64,000 bases of DNA from Aestuariispira insulae. GTDB lineage: Bacteria; Pseudomonadota; Alphaproteobacteria; UBA8366; Aestuariispiraceae. The notes beneath the pieces are model-generated. The model searched no databases and had not been told where the DNA came from. It worked only from the letters and a program-made list of their open reading frames with translations. The DNA is taken from positions 62,001 to 126,000 of the forward strand of contig NZ_QRDW01000012.1 of NCBI RefSeq assembly GCF_003385955.1. The letters are read 5' to 3'. This document shows, piece after piece, positions 1 through 9,880 of the stretch; position 1 is the first letter of the stretch; each line of letters opens with the position of its first letter. A program made the translations under genes and the position numbers.

Positions 1-948
1 GCGATGATGATCCTCGCCTATCTGCGCCGTTCCATTCTGCGCCGCCTTTCCTTATTGAAAAAGAGGATGCTCGATTTCATGCAGGCAACCTCGGATTCTC
101 CCGATAAATTGCTGAAAAAGGGGGATGAGATTACAGAAATCGGCCATGTTCTCGATCATTTATATCAGCAGATCCAATTACGAGAGGACAATCTGCGGGC
201 CGCGCGCGACCAGGCGGAAACCATGGCCAAGCGGGCGGACATGGCTAATCTGGCCAAATCTTCTTTCCTGGCCAATATGAGCCACGAACTGCGCACGCCG
301 CTTAATGCAATCATCGGCTTTTCCGAAGTGATCAAATCCGGAATCCGCCCCGGCATGGAACAAGAATATGCAAACGACATTTATCAGTCCGGTTCCCATC
401 TTCTCAGCCTGATCAATGGCATCCTTGAGCTCTCCAAAATCGAGGCCGGCCGACACGAGCTTGTACCGGAACAAATCAACTGCGAAACTCTCGCGATGGA
501 GGTTGAACGCTTTTTCTCGCTGCCGCTGCAAGACAAAAACCTCAAGCTTGTCATCGACTTCGATAACGATCCGGTCATTCTGGCCGATGAGATGGCGGTG
601 AAGCAGATCCTGGCCAACCTGATTTCCAACGCCGTCAAATTTTCCAATTCCGGCTGTGAAATCCGCGTTTCCGGTTCTCGCGATCAAACCGATTATCTGA
701 TCAAGGTCCGGGATGAGGGGATTGGCATCGCCGAAGAAGAGTTACTGTCCGTCCTGGAGCCATTCCATCAGGAAGAGCGCGGATATACGCGGGATTCCAG
801 CGGTACAGGCCTGGGTCTATCAATCGTGAAAGGTCTTACCGAACTGCATGGCGGCCAACTGACCTTATCCAGCCAGAAAGGGTCCGGTACAACAGTGACC
901 GTGCGCTTGCCGCTGCGCGACAGTTTCCCCGGCCCCGGCAATGACTAA
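1..948 (+). CDS. Sensor histidine kinase, 5' truncated by window edge
   Basis: This is the C-terminal part of a membrane histidine kinase. The frame is open to base 1, so the true start and sensor lie upstream. Residues are numbered from the ATG at base 4. A basic juxtamembrane or HAMP-like stretch (about 8-60) and a short coiled coil precede the HisKA domain, with H-box SHELRTPL and phospho-acceptor His94. The HATPase_c domain has its N-box near NLISNA (206-210), G1 box DEGIGI (238-242) and G2 box GTGLGLSI (267-274). No receiver domain follows, so it is a classical kinase that should act on a separate regulator. No response regulator is adjacent downstream; the partner may lie upstream of the window. 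Confidence 0.9.
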   Translation, partial: AMMILAYLRRSILRRLSLLKKRMLDFMQATSDSPDKLLKKGDEITEIGHVLDHLYQQIQLREDNLRAARDQAETMAKRADMANLAKSSFLANMSHELRTPLNAIIGFSEVIKSGIRPGMEQEYANDIYQSGSHLLSLINGILELSKIEAGRHELVPEQINCETLAMEVERFFSLPLQDKNLKLVIDFDNDPVILADEMAVKQILANLISNAVKFSNSGCEIRVSGSRDQTDYLIKVRDEGIGIAEEELLSVLEPFHQEERGYTRDSSGTGLGLSIVKGLTELHGGQLTLSSQKGSGTTVTVRLPLRDSFPGPGND

Positions 949-970
949 GCTCTAAGCCTGTGTCGGATCA

Positions 971-1846
971 TCAACGGGTTGGCCGCGGTTGATCCCCGGA
1001 ATAGTCATAAAATCCACGACCGGTTTTCACGCCCAGCCACCCGGCTTCAACATATTTCACCAATAGAGGGCAGGGGCGGTATTTTGCGTCCGCCAAATCC
1101 GTATGCAGCACATTCAAGATAGCCAGACAGGTATCCAGCCCGATGAAATCCGCCAGTTCTAGGGGACCAAGCGGATGCTTGGTGCCAAGCTTCATGGCGG
1201 TATCGATAGCCGTCACCGTGCCAACCCCTTCATAGAGGGTATAGATGGCTTCATTCACCATCGGCAACAAGATACGGTTTACGATAAAGCCTGGGAAATC
1301 CTCGGAAATGGCGACCGTTTTACCCAGCTGTTTTTCGGCAAAATCCCGGCATTTCTCAAAGGTGTCCTCGGATGTCGCCAGGCCTCGGATAATCTCAACC
1401 AGCCGCATCGCCGGCACCGGTTTCAGGAAATGCACACCGCAAAACCGGTCCGGCCGGTCCGTATTGGCGGCCAGCCTTGTCACGGAGATAGAAGACGTGT
1501 TGGTGGCAATGATCGCGTCATCGCGAAGATGGGGGATGAGGTCGCGAAAAATCTCGCGTTTCAGCTCTTCATTTTCCGTAGCTGATTCGACAACAAGATC
1601 ACAATCGGAGAACATCGCGTAATCGCTGCCGGTTTCAATCCGGGACAAGGCCGCGTCCTTGTCCTCAGGCGAGATGCTGTCCCGATCGACCTGGCGGTCC
1701 AGGTTTTGCGAGATGAGGTTAAGCGCTTCATCCAGCGGGGCTTTGTCCACATCCAGCATTTTTACCACCGCGCCGGATAATGCACAAATATGGGCAATGC
1801 CGTTGCCCATCTGACCCGCGCCGATCACCCCAATGGTTTTGAACAT
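971..1846 (-). CDS. hbd: 3-hydroxybutyryl-CoA dehydrogenase
   Basis: This NAD(P)-dependent enzyme interconverts 3-hydroxybutyryl-CoA and acetoacetyl-CoA (beta-oxidation, PHB or butanoate metabolism). At 291 residues it has the usual single-domain HBD/PaaH length. The Rossmann motif GAGQMG sits at residues 9-14, an NTSS loop near 116-119 contacts substrate, and the catalytic His139-Glu151 pair lies in HFLKPVPAMRLVE. The C-terminal helical dimerisation domain is complete. In many alphaproteobacteria hbd directly follows etfBA. Here about 5 kb of other genes separates it from etfA, although all are on the same strand. A second, divergent family member lies at 33240-34337. Confidence 0.93.
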   Translation of the reverse strand: MFKTIGVIGAGQMGNGIAHICALSGAVVKMLDVDKAPLDEALNLISQNLDRQVDRDSISPEDKDAALSRIETGSDYAMFSDCDLVVESATENEELKREIFRDLIPHLRDDAIIATNTSSISVTRLAANTDRPDRFCGVHFLKPVPAMRLVEIIRGLATSEDTFEKCRDFAEKQLGKTVAISEDFPGFIVNRILLPMVNEAIYTLYEGVGTVTAIDTAMKLGTKHPLGPLELADFIGLDTCLAILNVLHTDLADAKYRPCPLLVKYVEAGWLGVKTGRGFYDYSGDQPRPTR

Positions 1847-1996
1847 GCTTGTCCCCTGAAACCTAACCGTTTTTCAATTCTCTTATGCCCTTTGCCGGGA
1901 CGGAAAATCTGGCATCCACCGTCCGACGGCCTAGCCTAACGGCTTCACCATGATGCGTCCATGTCCGAATTGCCGCAGGCCAGCCTTTTCACTTGC

Positions 1997-2308
1997 CTAG
2001 GCCCGGCCTCGGGGCGGTGATTTATACTGGCTGATTTCTTGGTGTTCCGCGACCACCTGATCCAGGATCATCTGCATAAAACGATGAGCAAAATCCCGAT
2101 CCAGACCATATTCCATCGCCAATGCCGTCCGGTTTTCCATGATAGCGGCCTCCCGGGCCTCATCCAGGGCGGGCAGTCCGGTCTTGCGCTTGAATTCACC
2201 GATCAATCGGGAGATTTCAAACCGCTCCCCAAGCACTTCTATCAGCTGTTCATCAAGCTGGTTGATCTGGGCGCGCAGGTTTAGCAGTTGATCGGGGGGG
2301 GCAGACAT
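1997..2308 (-). CDS. Stand-alone AroQ-type chorismate mutase
   Basis: It converts chorismate to prephenate, the branch step to phenylalanine and tyrosine. The 103-residue all-helical protein matches the AroQ fold of the E. coli P-protein mutase domain. Arg12, Arg29, Lys40 and the D-x-x-R-E cluster at 49-53 align with the known active-site residues. The ATG at 2308 is preferred over an in-frame TTG at 2323. It is relevant to the prephenate dehydratase at 58640-59824, which has no mutase domain: the two steps are carried by separate proteins here. No aromatic pathway gene is adjacent. Confidence 0.88.
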   Translation of the reverse strand: MSAPPDQLLNLRAQINQLDEQLIEVLGERFEISRLIGEFKRKTGLPALDEAREAAIMENRTALAMEYGLDRDFAHRFMQMILDQVVAEHQEISQYKSPPRGRA

Positions 2309-2440
2309 GGGCACTCTCAACAAGGAAACGACAACAAAACAGTATTATGCCACTGATATACCAGATTTGTCAGCAATAGGGGTTGGTCGCGACAAGCTCA
2401 GCATGTTAGGAGAGAATGATTAAACATACCGGAGTACCCA

Positions 2441-3127
2441 ATGACCATTACCGATGCCCAGATCGAAGCGGGACAGGCTGTCTATTCCAGTCGCACACTC
2501 AAAATATACGACATCCTGGTTCTGGGACTTTCAAACCGGTTTATCTGGCAATGCTCCACATCAACCATTCTCGCCTTCTACAACCAATTCTACAGCACCA
2601 ATCATCTTGATGTCGGCGTAGGAACAGGTTGGTTCCCGGCGCATGCTAAATTGCCAGGCAGCGAACCTGTAGTCACATTGTTGGATCTTAACCAGGGCTG
2701 TCTTGATTTTGCCGCACAGCGCATCGCAGAGGCTAACCCGTCAATCAATCTGCAAAAAATCAAGGCGGATGTTTTCAAATCCCTTCCCAATGACGGCCCG
2801 TTCCAATCCATCTGCCTGGGCTATCTCCTCCATTGCCTGCCCGGCTCTTTGCCTGACAAGGCGATTGTCCTGGACAACGTGATGTCCCTGCTCGCGGAAG
2901 AAGGCACATTGTTCGGAGCAACCATCCTATCCGGCGGGGTGAAGCGCGGCTGGGCGGCCCGCCGCTTGATGGCATTTTACAATTCCAAGGGTATCTTTAC
3001 CAATGACCGGGACTCACTCAGCGACCTGAAAAAACTGTTAGAAGAGCGATTTTCGCATGTAGACATTCGGATTGAGGGCTGTGTCGCCCTGTTCCAGGCT
3101 TCCGGACAACGTCGCGAAACCGCCTAG
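2441..3127 (+). CDS. Class I SAM-dependent methyltransferase
   Basis: A 228-residue protein with a Rossmann methyltransferase core. Motif I LDVGVGTG is at residues 56-63 and the acidic end of beta-2 is at Asp82 (LLDLN), so SAM binding is well supported. The substrate is unknown. The N-terminal segment (YDILVLGLSNRFIW) resembles small-molecule or lipid-type methyltransferases rather than RNA enzymes. GGAG lies 7 bases before the ATG. The stop codon overlaps that of the convergent gene at 3124-3879 inside one CTAG palindrome, so the two genes are packed tail to tail. Confidence 0.8.
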   Translation: MTITDAQIEAGQAVYSSRTLKIYDILVLGLSNRFIWQCSTSTILAFYNQFYSTNHLDVGVGTGWFPAHAKLPGSEPVVTLLDLNQGCLDFAAQRIAEANPSINLQKIKADVFKSLPNDGPFQSICLGYLLHCLPGSLPDKAIVLDNVMSLLAEEGTLFGATILSGGVKRGWAARRLMAFYNSKGIFTNDRDSLSDLKKLLEERFSHVDIRIEGCVALFQASGQRRETA

Positions 3128-3879
3128 TCGATTGGACTGACAACGGGTAACTGAAATCGTTTCGCGATGTTTGAATAGGTGCCATTCTCCCGAATTCGCT
3201 GAAGACCCATGTTAAACGCCTGGATGATACCGGCTCCTTCCGGATGATCTTTTGCCACGATCAGATGCAAACGGTTTCGGCCCACGGGCGGCTCCAGCAC
3301 TCTGAAATCTGAGCGCTCCAATCCAATCTCATCAAGCGTGTTGAACATTGGCAGCTCAACGTCATAGATCATATCCACCCGGCCGAAAGCCAGCTTACGC
3401 AGGTTTGACACCCGGGTTGGGGCCGAACGGAAGTCCAGATCGGCTTCCAGAAACCCCAGAGGGGCCGCATTATCCTGGATCACGCCAATTGAGAATCCCT
3501 TCAATTCATCCCAGTATTCGTATCGAACCAATGGAAACTGTGCCTGGACCAGCAGAACCCCACGAACTTCCCAGAAACTATCCGAATAGAGATAAACCTC
3601 TTCTCGTTCCGGGGTCCGGAAGGCAGCCGCCACGCCATCTACCTTGTGCAAACGCGCAGATACCAAAGCCCGGCTCCATGGCAACAAACGGATTTCGGCC
3701 TCACGGCCCGACGCCTGAAATGCAGCAATCACCAGCATATTCGCCATGCCCTGACCCGGCTGGTCCGCATGGGAAAAAGGCGGCCATGCGTCATCATTGG
3801 CAATGACGATATCCGCTGCCCGGCCCACTGACATCATCATAAGGCCAACCAATACCACAGCGAACAAACGACAATACAT
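3124..3879 (-). CDS. Periplasmic SBP_bac_3-like binding protein
   Basis: A 251-residue secreted protein of the amino-acid-type extracellular binding fold (family 3). It has an N-terminal signal peptide ending near GRA-AD (about residue 22). The opening strand ANDDAWPPFS and the middle block with VIQDNAAPLGF are typical of these two-lobed proteins. No permease or ATPase is adjacent, so a transport role is not supported by context. Solitary members like this may feed ligand information to membrane sensors, and the neighbouring hybrid kinase at 3950-5956 is a possible partner by position only. Two further solitary members occur in the window. Confidence 0.78.
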   Translation of the reverse strand: MYCRLFAVVLVGLMMMSVGRAADIVIANDDAWPPFSHADQPGQGMANMLVIAAFQASGREAEIRLLPWSRALVSARLHKVDGVAAAFRTPEREEVYLYSDSFWEVRGVLLVQAQFPLVRYEYWDELKGFSIGVIQDNAAPLGFLEADLDFRSAPTRVSNLRKLAFGRVDMIYDVELPMFNTLDEIGLERSDFRVLEPPVGRNRLHLIVAKDHPEGAGIIQAFNMGLQRIRENGTYSNIAKRFQLPVVSPID

Positions 3880-3949
3880 AGAACCCCCCCCGTGCCAGAT
3901 TGGGTAGCGTTGATTCCGTCAACTTTAGCACATGACGGAAAATTCTGCC

Positions 3950-5956
3950 TCATTGTAGCTCATGCCGAATAAGATCGGTGAGTCTCACTACATCCAGCGG
4001 CTTGGTGAGATATGATTTGAACCCGGCATCATGTCCCAGTTGAATATCATCCTCCATGGCAGAAGCGCTGATTGCAACCACCGGGATAGCGCGTGTCTCC
4101 TCATCAGCCCATAATCGCGCTTTTGCCAGGAAACCGTTTTCACCGGGAAGGTTGATATCCATCAGGATCAGATCCGGCTTTATACTCTTTGCAAGCTCTA
4201 TCCCCATCTCCGCATCAGGTGCCGAAACCAGGGCTACATCCGGTATTTCAGCCAGAGCCATCTCAACCAGGGCAATATTCGCAGGATTATCCTCTATATA
4301 CAGGACCAAGCCACTGTTGGCTTCAATATGATGCTCCTCCTTGAATGAGTGTCCGTTATAGACCGGTTTTCCCAGCTTTGGCAGCAAGTCGTAAACAGGG
4401 AAGTCCATCCAAAAAGTCGTACCTTGACCCACCAAACTTTCACAACGGATCTCTCCCCCCATTTCTGTGACAAGCTTACGGACAATGGTCAAACCGATGC
4501 CCGTTCCCTCAATCGTTTCCCGATGATTAGGTAATCGGCTGAAAGGCTCGAAGATGGTCTGGATTTCATGCTCTTCAATGCCATACCCGGTATCGGAAAC
4601 AAAAAGACAGACTGTGCCAGTAGGTTCTTCAAGGCATCCAAACTCCACCCTTCCCCCCTGGCGGTTGTATTTTATGGCATTGCCAATCAGGTTCACCATG
4701 ACCTGTTTCAGGTGGTCCCGGTCCGCAAGAATCCTCTTGTCCGTGCGTCTTTTCCCCTCAAGGATAATCTCTTTTTCCTGCGCCACACTCCGCATCAGTT
4801 CTAGCACTTCCTTAAAAACCTCACTGGGCCAGATTGGTTCCATTTCCAGATCAATCTGACCCGCCTCGATTTTGGAAAGATCCAGCAAACCTGCAATCAA
4901 CCCAAGAAGATGCTCGCCACCAATTCGGATTTGGCGCACACATTTTTCTTGCCGTTCCGAAAGGGGCTCTTTTCTGCTGTTTTCAAGGATTTGGGCAAAA
5001 CCGATAATCGCGTTTAACGGCGTGCGCAATTCATGGCTCATCGCCGAGAGGAACTCCGTTTTTGCCTGGCTTGCTTTTTCCGCCCGATCGCGGGCCTTCT
5101 TTAAATCACGTTCAACCACATGCCTGCTGGCCAATTCCCTGGTCAGGTCATCATTCAGTTTTTCAAGCCCCTCATTGCGCTTGGCAAGTTCACCGGAAAG
5201 CAGCTTGTTCGTTGCCGCAAGATGGCCTTTGGCATCAAAAAGCCGCTTGAGCAAAATACGGCATTGCCGGGAAATGCTGCCTAACTCATCCGGGCGCGAC
5301 AGCATTTCATTCGAAAAAACAACTTCCTGCATGGCGATACTGTCAAGAAGGCCGGAGCGAAGCTCGGCGAGGGGCAACAGAAACAACCGTTGTGTAATGT
5401 GGAGAGAAGCAAAAGTCAGGAAAGCCGCCACAATGACAACCAAAAACAAGACCATCCCAATATAGTCCAGAAGTTGCCCAAAAACGGGGGTGCTATCCAG
5501 GCGCACGACTATTTTCATGCCTTCCGGCAACGTTGTTCCGGTGATACCGAATTCAATGAAACCATCTTGATCCAGGATATTCCCGTGATGATCAAACGCC
5601 GAAAAATCAAAATCGGATTGAACCCGATCGCCAATGCTGATCACCGGATCATGCTGTGACGGCATGATGGCAAGGCCGACAATGCCATTCAGACCCAAAA
5701 GGTCGGAAATCAACCGTTCGATACCGCTTGAGTCCACATTGGAATGATCCACAGCCAACTCGACCAGATGTCCCGCCTCATGGATCAGATCTTCGCGCAA
5801 TTGTTGGTAACGGAACACCGCGGAGGGAATAAGGATCATCACCTCAATGAAGATCAGGGACGCAAAAATATAGCCAGCATATCGCCAGGCCAGGCCGGAG
5901 GTTTTGGAAAACTGAAATGAGGTCATCACGTCGCCATGCGAGCCTGCACCCGTCAA
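3950..5956 (-). CDS. Hybrid sensor histidine kinase with receiver domain
   Basis: A membrane hybrid kinase of about 668 residues. In order: TM1 (about 28-48), a periplasmic sensor loop (50-163), TM2 (164-186), HAMP and coiled coil (187-300), HisKA with His308 in SHELRTPL, HATPase_c (about 405-520; G boxes DTGYGI and GTGIGL) and a C-terminal receiver with Asp600 in LILMDINLP. There is no Hpt domain. The start is uncertain: TTG at 5956 would overlap the upstream HD-GYP gene by TTGA, while ATG at 5926 gives a 658-residue protein. The overlap indicates co-transcription with the HD-GYP regulator and probably a shared pathway. Confidence 0.9.
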   Translation of the reverse strand: MTGAGSHGDVMTSFQFSKTSGLAWRYAGYIFASLIFIEVMILIPSAVFRYQQLREDLIHEAGHLVELAVDHSNVDSSGIERLISDLLGLNGIVGLAIMPSQHDPVISIGDRVQSDFDFSAFDHHGNILDQDGFIEFGITGTTLPEGMKIVVRLDSTPVFGQLLDYIGMVLFLVVIVAAFLTFASLHITQRLFLLPLAELRSGLLDSIAMQEVVFSNEMLSRPDELGSISRQCRILLKRLFDAKGHLAATNKLLSGELAKRNEGLEKLNDDLTRELASRHVVERDLKKARDRAEKASQAKTEFLSAMSHELRTPLNAIIGFAQILENSRKEPLSERQEKCVRQIRIGGEHLLGLIAGLLDLSKIEAGQIDLEMEPIWPSEVFKEVLELMRSVAQEKEIILEGKRRTDKRILADRDHLKQVMVNLIGNAIKYNRQGGRVEFGCLEEPTGTVCLFVSDTGYGIEEHEIQTIFEPFSRLPNHRETIEGTGIGLTIVRKLVTEMGGEIRCESLVGQGTTFWMDFPVYDLLPKLGKPVYNGHSFKEEHHIEANSGLVLYIEDNPANIALVEMALAEIPDVALVSAPDAEMGIELAKSIKPDLILMDINLPGENGFLAKARLWADEETRAIPVVAISASAMEDDIQLGHDAGFKSYLTKPLDVVRLTDLIRHELQ

Positions 5957-7035
5957 TCTGCGTAGTTTTCTTTGATGTTGACCATCTTATGGATCGAATC
6001 GCAGAAGATCTTTGCAAGCTTGGGATCAAAATGCCGCCCGGCCTGTTCCCCGATAAAGGCGAGGGTGTCCACAATTGACCAGGGTTCTTTGTAGGGGCGT
6101 TTGGAGGTCAAGGCATCAAACACATCACAAATAGCACACACCCGGCCAGCCAGGGGGATGGCATTGCTGGACAACCCATTGGGATACCCGCTGCCGTCCC
6201 ATTTTTCATGATGGGTCAGCGCAATTTCCGAGGCGGTTTTCAAAAGACTTGAGCTATGCCCCCGCAAGATCTCCGCACCAATTATTGTATGTGTACGCAT
6301 GATCTTCCATTCTTCATCATCCAATGGTCCAGGCTTCAGCAGGATGCTGTCCGGAATACCGATCTTGCCCACATCATGCATTGGGCTCGCCTGAAGAATA
6401 AGCTCGGCAAACTCCTCGCCGAGGTCGGCGTCCAGGGACAGTTGCCTGCACATCTCGCTCATCCGAACCACATGCATGCCTGTTTCACAATCCCGGTATT
6501 CCCCGGCGCGACCGAGCCGATTGATCACTTCAAGTTGGGTTTCCCGGATCTCGGTATAGGCTTCCTGAAGCTCTCGGGTCTTTTCATCCACCTGGCTGGC
6601 CAGATCATCCGCCTGCCGCTGTTTTCTATTATAGAGCGAACGGACCTCCAGCATATTTTCAATCCGGTTCAGGGCCTCAACCTGGTCAAACGGTTTGGTC
6701 AGAAAGTCCTTTGCCCCGCTTCGGAGCGCCTGCAGCTTGGTCTGCGAATCCTGCTGGGCGGTTAACACCAGGATGGGCAGATATTCGTCCACACAGCCAT
6801 CCGACAGGTTTGACATAACGTCAAAACCGTCCATGCCGGGCATACGAATATCCAGGATCAGCAAGTCAGGTTTAAATTCTTTGTAAATGGCGATCGCTTG
6901 GGCCGGATCAGTGGTCGAGATCACATTGAGGTAGCCTTCCTCATTCAGCATCATCTCGATCAGTTCAACATTGGCAGCAACATCATCGAGGACCAGAATC
7001 TTCGAGTTTTTGTATTTTGGCTCTTTGCTAGACAT
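5953..7035 (-). CDS. REC-HD-GYP response regulator, probable c-di-GMP phosphodiesterase
   Basis: An RpfG-type regulator of 360 residues. The N-terminal receiver has Asp62 in DLLILDIRMP. A coiled linker leads to an HD-GYP domain with intact HD (MHDVGKIG) and GYP (WDGSGYP) motifs, which in this family hydrolyses cyclic di-GMP. The ATG at 7035 is chosen because AGGAA precedes it; the frame stays open to 7116 but that extension has no receiver homology. It is translationally coupled to the downstream hybrid kinase at 3950-5956. The likely chain is kinase to receiver to c-di-GMP level. Confidence 0.92.
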   Translation of the reverse strand: MSSKEPKYKNSKILVLDDVAANVELIEMMLNEEGYLNVISTTDPAQAIAIYKEFKPDLLILDIRMPGMDGFDVMSNLSDGCVDEYLPILVLTAQQDSQTKLQALRSGAKDFLTKPFDQVEALNRIENMLEVRSLYNRKQRQADDLASQVDEKTRELQEAYTEIRETQLEVINRLGRAGEYRDCETGMHVVRMSEMCRQLSLDADLGEEFAELILQASPMHDVGKIGIPDSILLKPGPLDDEEWKIMRTHTIIGAEILRGHSSSLLKTASEIALTHHEKWDGSGYPNGLSSNAIPLAGRVCAICDVFDALTSKRPYKEPWSIVDTLAFIGEQAGRHFDPKLAKIFCDSIHKMVNIKENYAD

Positions 7036-7175
7036 GATTTCCTGTCCGCACTCCGCCTGGAATGGAATTACCGTCACGTCGCTCTCCCTTTGTCCCAAGC
7101 CAAAAGGAACCGACACTATATATTAGCAAGTCTTTAAAAAATGGTAACTGGGGCATAGCGCATGCCGCACAACGG

Positions 7176-7203
7176 AAAAGGGCCTCGGATCAAACCGAGG
7201 CCC
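7176..7203 (-). terminator. Rho-independent terminator of the etfBA operon
   Basis: A perfect 9-bp stem GGGCCTCGG/CCGAGGCCC with a 6-base loop is followed on the minus strand by TTTT. It sits 36 bases past the etfA stop and closes the minus-strand run that starts upstream. Confidence 0.88.
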
Positions 7204-7238
7204 TAAACCAATACAGATAGTCTTTGTCCGCCGAAAGC

Positions 7239-8171
7239 TTAGTCCAGCTCTGCTTCCAGGGCCGGGACCGCTTCGAACAGGTCCGCCACCAGGCCGTAAT
7301 CCGCGACCTGGAAGATCGGGGCTTCTTCGTCCTTGTTGATAGCGACGATGACTTTAGAGTCCTTCATACCGGCCAGATGCTGGATCGCGCCGGAAATACC
7401 GACAGCGATATAGAGTTCCGGTGCAACCACCTTACCGGTCTGACCGACCTGGTAGTCGTTCGGCACATAACCGGCATCAACGGCCGCGCGGGAGGCACCA
7501 ACAGCGGCACCCAGCTTGTCAGCCACTTTTTCCAGCATGGCGAAGTTATCGCCGGACTGCATGCCACGGCCACCGGAAACCACCACACGGGCAGAGGTCA
7601 GTTCCGGACGCTCAGATTCGGTCACAGCCGCGCTCACGAAAGAGGAGATGCCTGCGTCACCGGTACCGGCAACAGATTCAACAGCCGCGGAACCGCCTTC
7701 AGCCGCCGCCGGCTCGAACGAAGTGGTGCGGACGGTGATGATGTTGGTGCTCTCGGCGGATTGAACGGTCGCAATGGCGTTACCGGCATAGATCGGGCGC
7801 TCAAAAGTGTCCGCAGAGACAACAGCGGTGATCTCGGAGATCTGCTGCACATCCATCAGGGCCGCAACGCGCGGCATGGTGTTTTTCGCAGCCGTAGTCG
7901 CCGGGGCCCAAACATTTTTGTAGCCTTCAGCCAAGGCAACGATGACAGGTGCCACATTCTCCGCCAGCTGGTGGCCGTATTCCGCGCCATCCACGGTGAC
8001 AACCTTGGAGACACCAGCCACTTTCGCAGCCTGTTCGGCAACAGCGGAAACGCCTTCGCCGATAACGGCGATGGTGATGTCACCACCGGCAGCCTGGGCA
8101 GCGGTCACGGTGTGAAGGGTGGCAGCTTTCAGTTCAGAATTATCGTGTTCTGCGATGATCAGGTTGGTCAT
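7239..8171 (-). CDS. etfA: Electron transfer flavoprotein alpha subunit
   Basis: The FAD-binding subunit of ETF, which takes electrons from acyl-CoA and related dehydrogenases and passes them to ETF-quinone oxidoreductase. At 310 residues it has full family length. The C-terminal FAD domain is clear: [12 protein letters not shown] near 205, then [14 protein letters not shown] and the ISGAIQH loop. It follows etfB with a 14-base gap and a GGAGG-like ribosome binding site, so the two are co-translated. Confidence 0.97.
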   Translation of the reverse strand: MTNLIIAEHDNSELKAATLHTVTAAQAAGGDITIAVIGEGVSAVAEQAAKVAGVSKVVTVDGAEYGHQLAENVAPVIVALAEGYKNVWAPATTAAKNTMPRVAALMDVQQISEITAVVSADTFERPIYAGNAIATVQSAESTNIITVRTTSFEPAAAEGGSAAVESVAGTGDAGISSFVSAAVTESERPELTSARVVVSGGRGMQSGDNFAMLEKVADKLGAAVGASRAAVDAGYVPNDYQVGQTGKVVAPELYIAVGISGAIQHLAGMKDSKVIVAINKDEEAPIFQVADYGLVADLFEAVPALEAELD

Positions 8172-8185
8172 TCGTCCCGCCTCCC

Positions 8186-8935
8186 TCAGATAACTTTTGC
8201 TTCGTTTTTGAGCTTTTCAACCAGCTCAGAAACGGAACCAACGATGATGCCTGCGGCACGTGCCGGCGGCTCGGAGACCTTCAGGGTCTTCAGACGCGGG
8301 GTCACGTCAACGCCGTAATCAGCAGCGGCTTTGGTATCCAGCGGCTTTTTCTTGGCTTTCATGATGTTCGGCAGGGACGCATAGCGCGGCTCGTTCAAAC
8401 GCAGATCAACGGAAACAACCGCCGGCATGTTCACCTTAATGGTCTCAAGACCGCCATCCACTTCACGGGTGGCTTCCATGGAGCCGTCACCCAGCTCGAT
8501 CTTAGAAACGAAGGTCGCCTGCGGCCAGCCGGTCAGAGCACCCAGCATCTGGGCGGTCTGATTGCTGTCGTCGTCGATCGCCTGTTTGCCCAGCAATACC
8601 AGGCCCGGCTCTTCCTCGGCGATGACGCCTTTCAGGATTTTGGCAACCGCCAGCGGCTCAACTTCGCCGTCAGCTTCAACCAGGATGGCGCGGTCAGCGC
8701 CCATGGCCAGTGCGTTGCGCAGAGTGTCCTGGGACTGGGCGGTGCCGATGGAAACAACCACAACTTCGGTCGCCTTGCCGGCCTCTTTCAGTCGGATGGC
8801 CTCTTCAACGGAAATCTCGTCGAAGGGGTTCATGGACATTTTCACATTGGCGGTTTCAACGCCACTTTCGTCGGCTTTAACGCGAACTTTGACGTTGTAA
8901 TCAACAACCCGCTTTACCGGAACGAGAACCTTCAT
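8186..8935 (-). CDS. etfB: Electron transfer flavoprotein beta subunit
   Basis: The AMP-binding partner of EtfA. At 249 residues it is the usual length, starts [19 protein letters not shown] and carries the ETF-beta signature region near residues 160-185, with the recognition-loop segment [12 protein letters not shown] at about 36-47. It is the first gene of the etfBA unit; transcription ends at the terminator at 7176-7203. ETF connects to the hydroxyacyl-CoA dehydrogenases in this window through fatty-acid or PHB oxidation. Confidence 0.97.
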   Translation of the reverse strand: MKVLVPVKRVVDYNVKVRVKADESGVETANVKMSMNPFDEISVEEAIRLKEAGKATEVVVVSIGTAQSQDTLRNALAMGADRAILVEADGEVEPLAVAKILKGVIAEEEPGLVLLGKQAIDDDSNQTAQMLGALTGWPQATFVSKIELGDGSMEATREVDGGLETIKVNMPAVVSVDLRLNEPRYASLPNIMKAKKKPLDTKAAADYGVDVTPRLKTLKVSEPPARAAGIIVGSVSELVEKLKNEAKVI

Positions 8936-9067
8936 TGGCCAGACCTCATTTCAGCTGGATATTTCAAAACAGTTAAACTCGGCAGGATTTGTAGGACCCT
9001 GTAGAAGCCCAAGTCAAGTGCGGAATCCCAAGTTTACGCGGATTCGCTCAATGATGACGCGGTGAGA

Positions 9068-9859
9068 TCAATCCGAGGCGTTCTCGGTATAATCCAGATA
9101 ACCCGCCACCAGATTTTCCCGCCAGACCGGTCCGTCCAATTCGCCCATCGGCGCCACCGCCCAGCGCCAGATCCTGTCCGGACCCGGCATTTCAATGCCA
9201 TAGAGCGGGTCACTTTGGGAAATCACCCGGCCAGTCGGATCTTTTTCCTCCCATCGGCGGTCGGTGATCAGGCAGCGAACCCCTTGGAAACCCTGGAGCC
9301 AATCCAGATGCGCCCGGATCAGATCATGACCGAATTGATCCAGCGCCTCATCCTCGGCCAGCCCCTCTTCCTGGAGCCAATCCAGGAAGGTCACCGGCAG
9401 CTGGCTGAGCAGATTGAGCGAAACCACCAGGTCGATATCGGGAAAAATATGATAAAGATCCGGCACCGGCACCGGGTCGGGCAGCGTTTTAAACGCGTAT
9501 AATTCCTCACCGACACCTGTGATGTCTGCGACAATTTGTAGCACATTAGGTAACTTAGATGACCTATTGGTAATTGGGTGAACGATATCAAGCAGGATTA
9601 CCCGATCGAATCGATCCGCCAGCTCTTTCAACGGCAGATCCAGGCACGCCCCCGATCCGGCCACCAGGGCGGTCCTTGTCTGTTCGCACCCCTCCACCGC
9701 CTGAAGGATGAATTTTTTGCATTCCTTCTGATGCGGTTCCCAGGCGGCGGCACAGCGTTTGGCCCGGGCATCAATGGCCACAGATTCCGCGACAAAGCCC
9801 ATCTTCTTGGCCCATTTCGGACAGGGCGTCAGGGTGGATTTGATCAGCTCGACTAACAT
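9068..9859 (-). CDS. Methyltransferase-like protein of unknown function
   Basis: A 263-residue soluble protein. A glycine loop LVAGSGACLDLPL (about residues 65-77) followed by VILLDIVHP and the strand DLVVSLNLLSQLP resembles a Rossmann methyltransferase core, so SAM binding is plausible but unproven. GGGAGAG lies before the ATG at 9859. It is on the same strand as, and between, the small membrane protein and etfB, so it may belong to the cobalamin/ETF transcription unit. The stretch coding SSKLPNVLQIVADIT (around 9510-9570) is more AT-rich than its surroundings. Confidence 0.6.
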   Translation of the reverse strand: MLVELIKSTLTPCPKWAKKMGFVAESVAIDARAKRCAAAWEPHQKECKKFILQAVEGCEQTRTALVAGSGACLDLPLKELADRFDRVILLDIVHPITNRSSKLPNVLQIVADITGVGEELYAFKTLPDPVPVPDLYHIFPDIDLVVSLNLLSQLPVTFLDWLQEEGLAEDEALDQFGHDLIRAHLDWLQGFQGVRCLITDRRWEEKDPTGRVISQSDPLYGIEMPGPDRIWRWAVAPMGELDGPVWRENLVAGYLDYTENASD

Positions 9860-9880
9860 GGGATCTCTCCCGACAGGTTT

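Noticed and set aside
7224-8318. 364-residue open frame antisense to etfA
   Set aside because: Opposite strand of a certain gene; long antisense frames are common in GC-rich coding DNA. Composition is His/Arg/Gly-rich with no domain.
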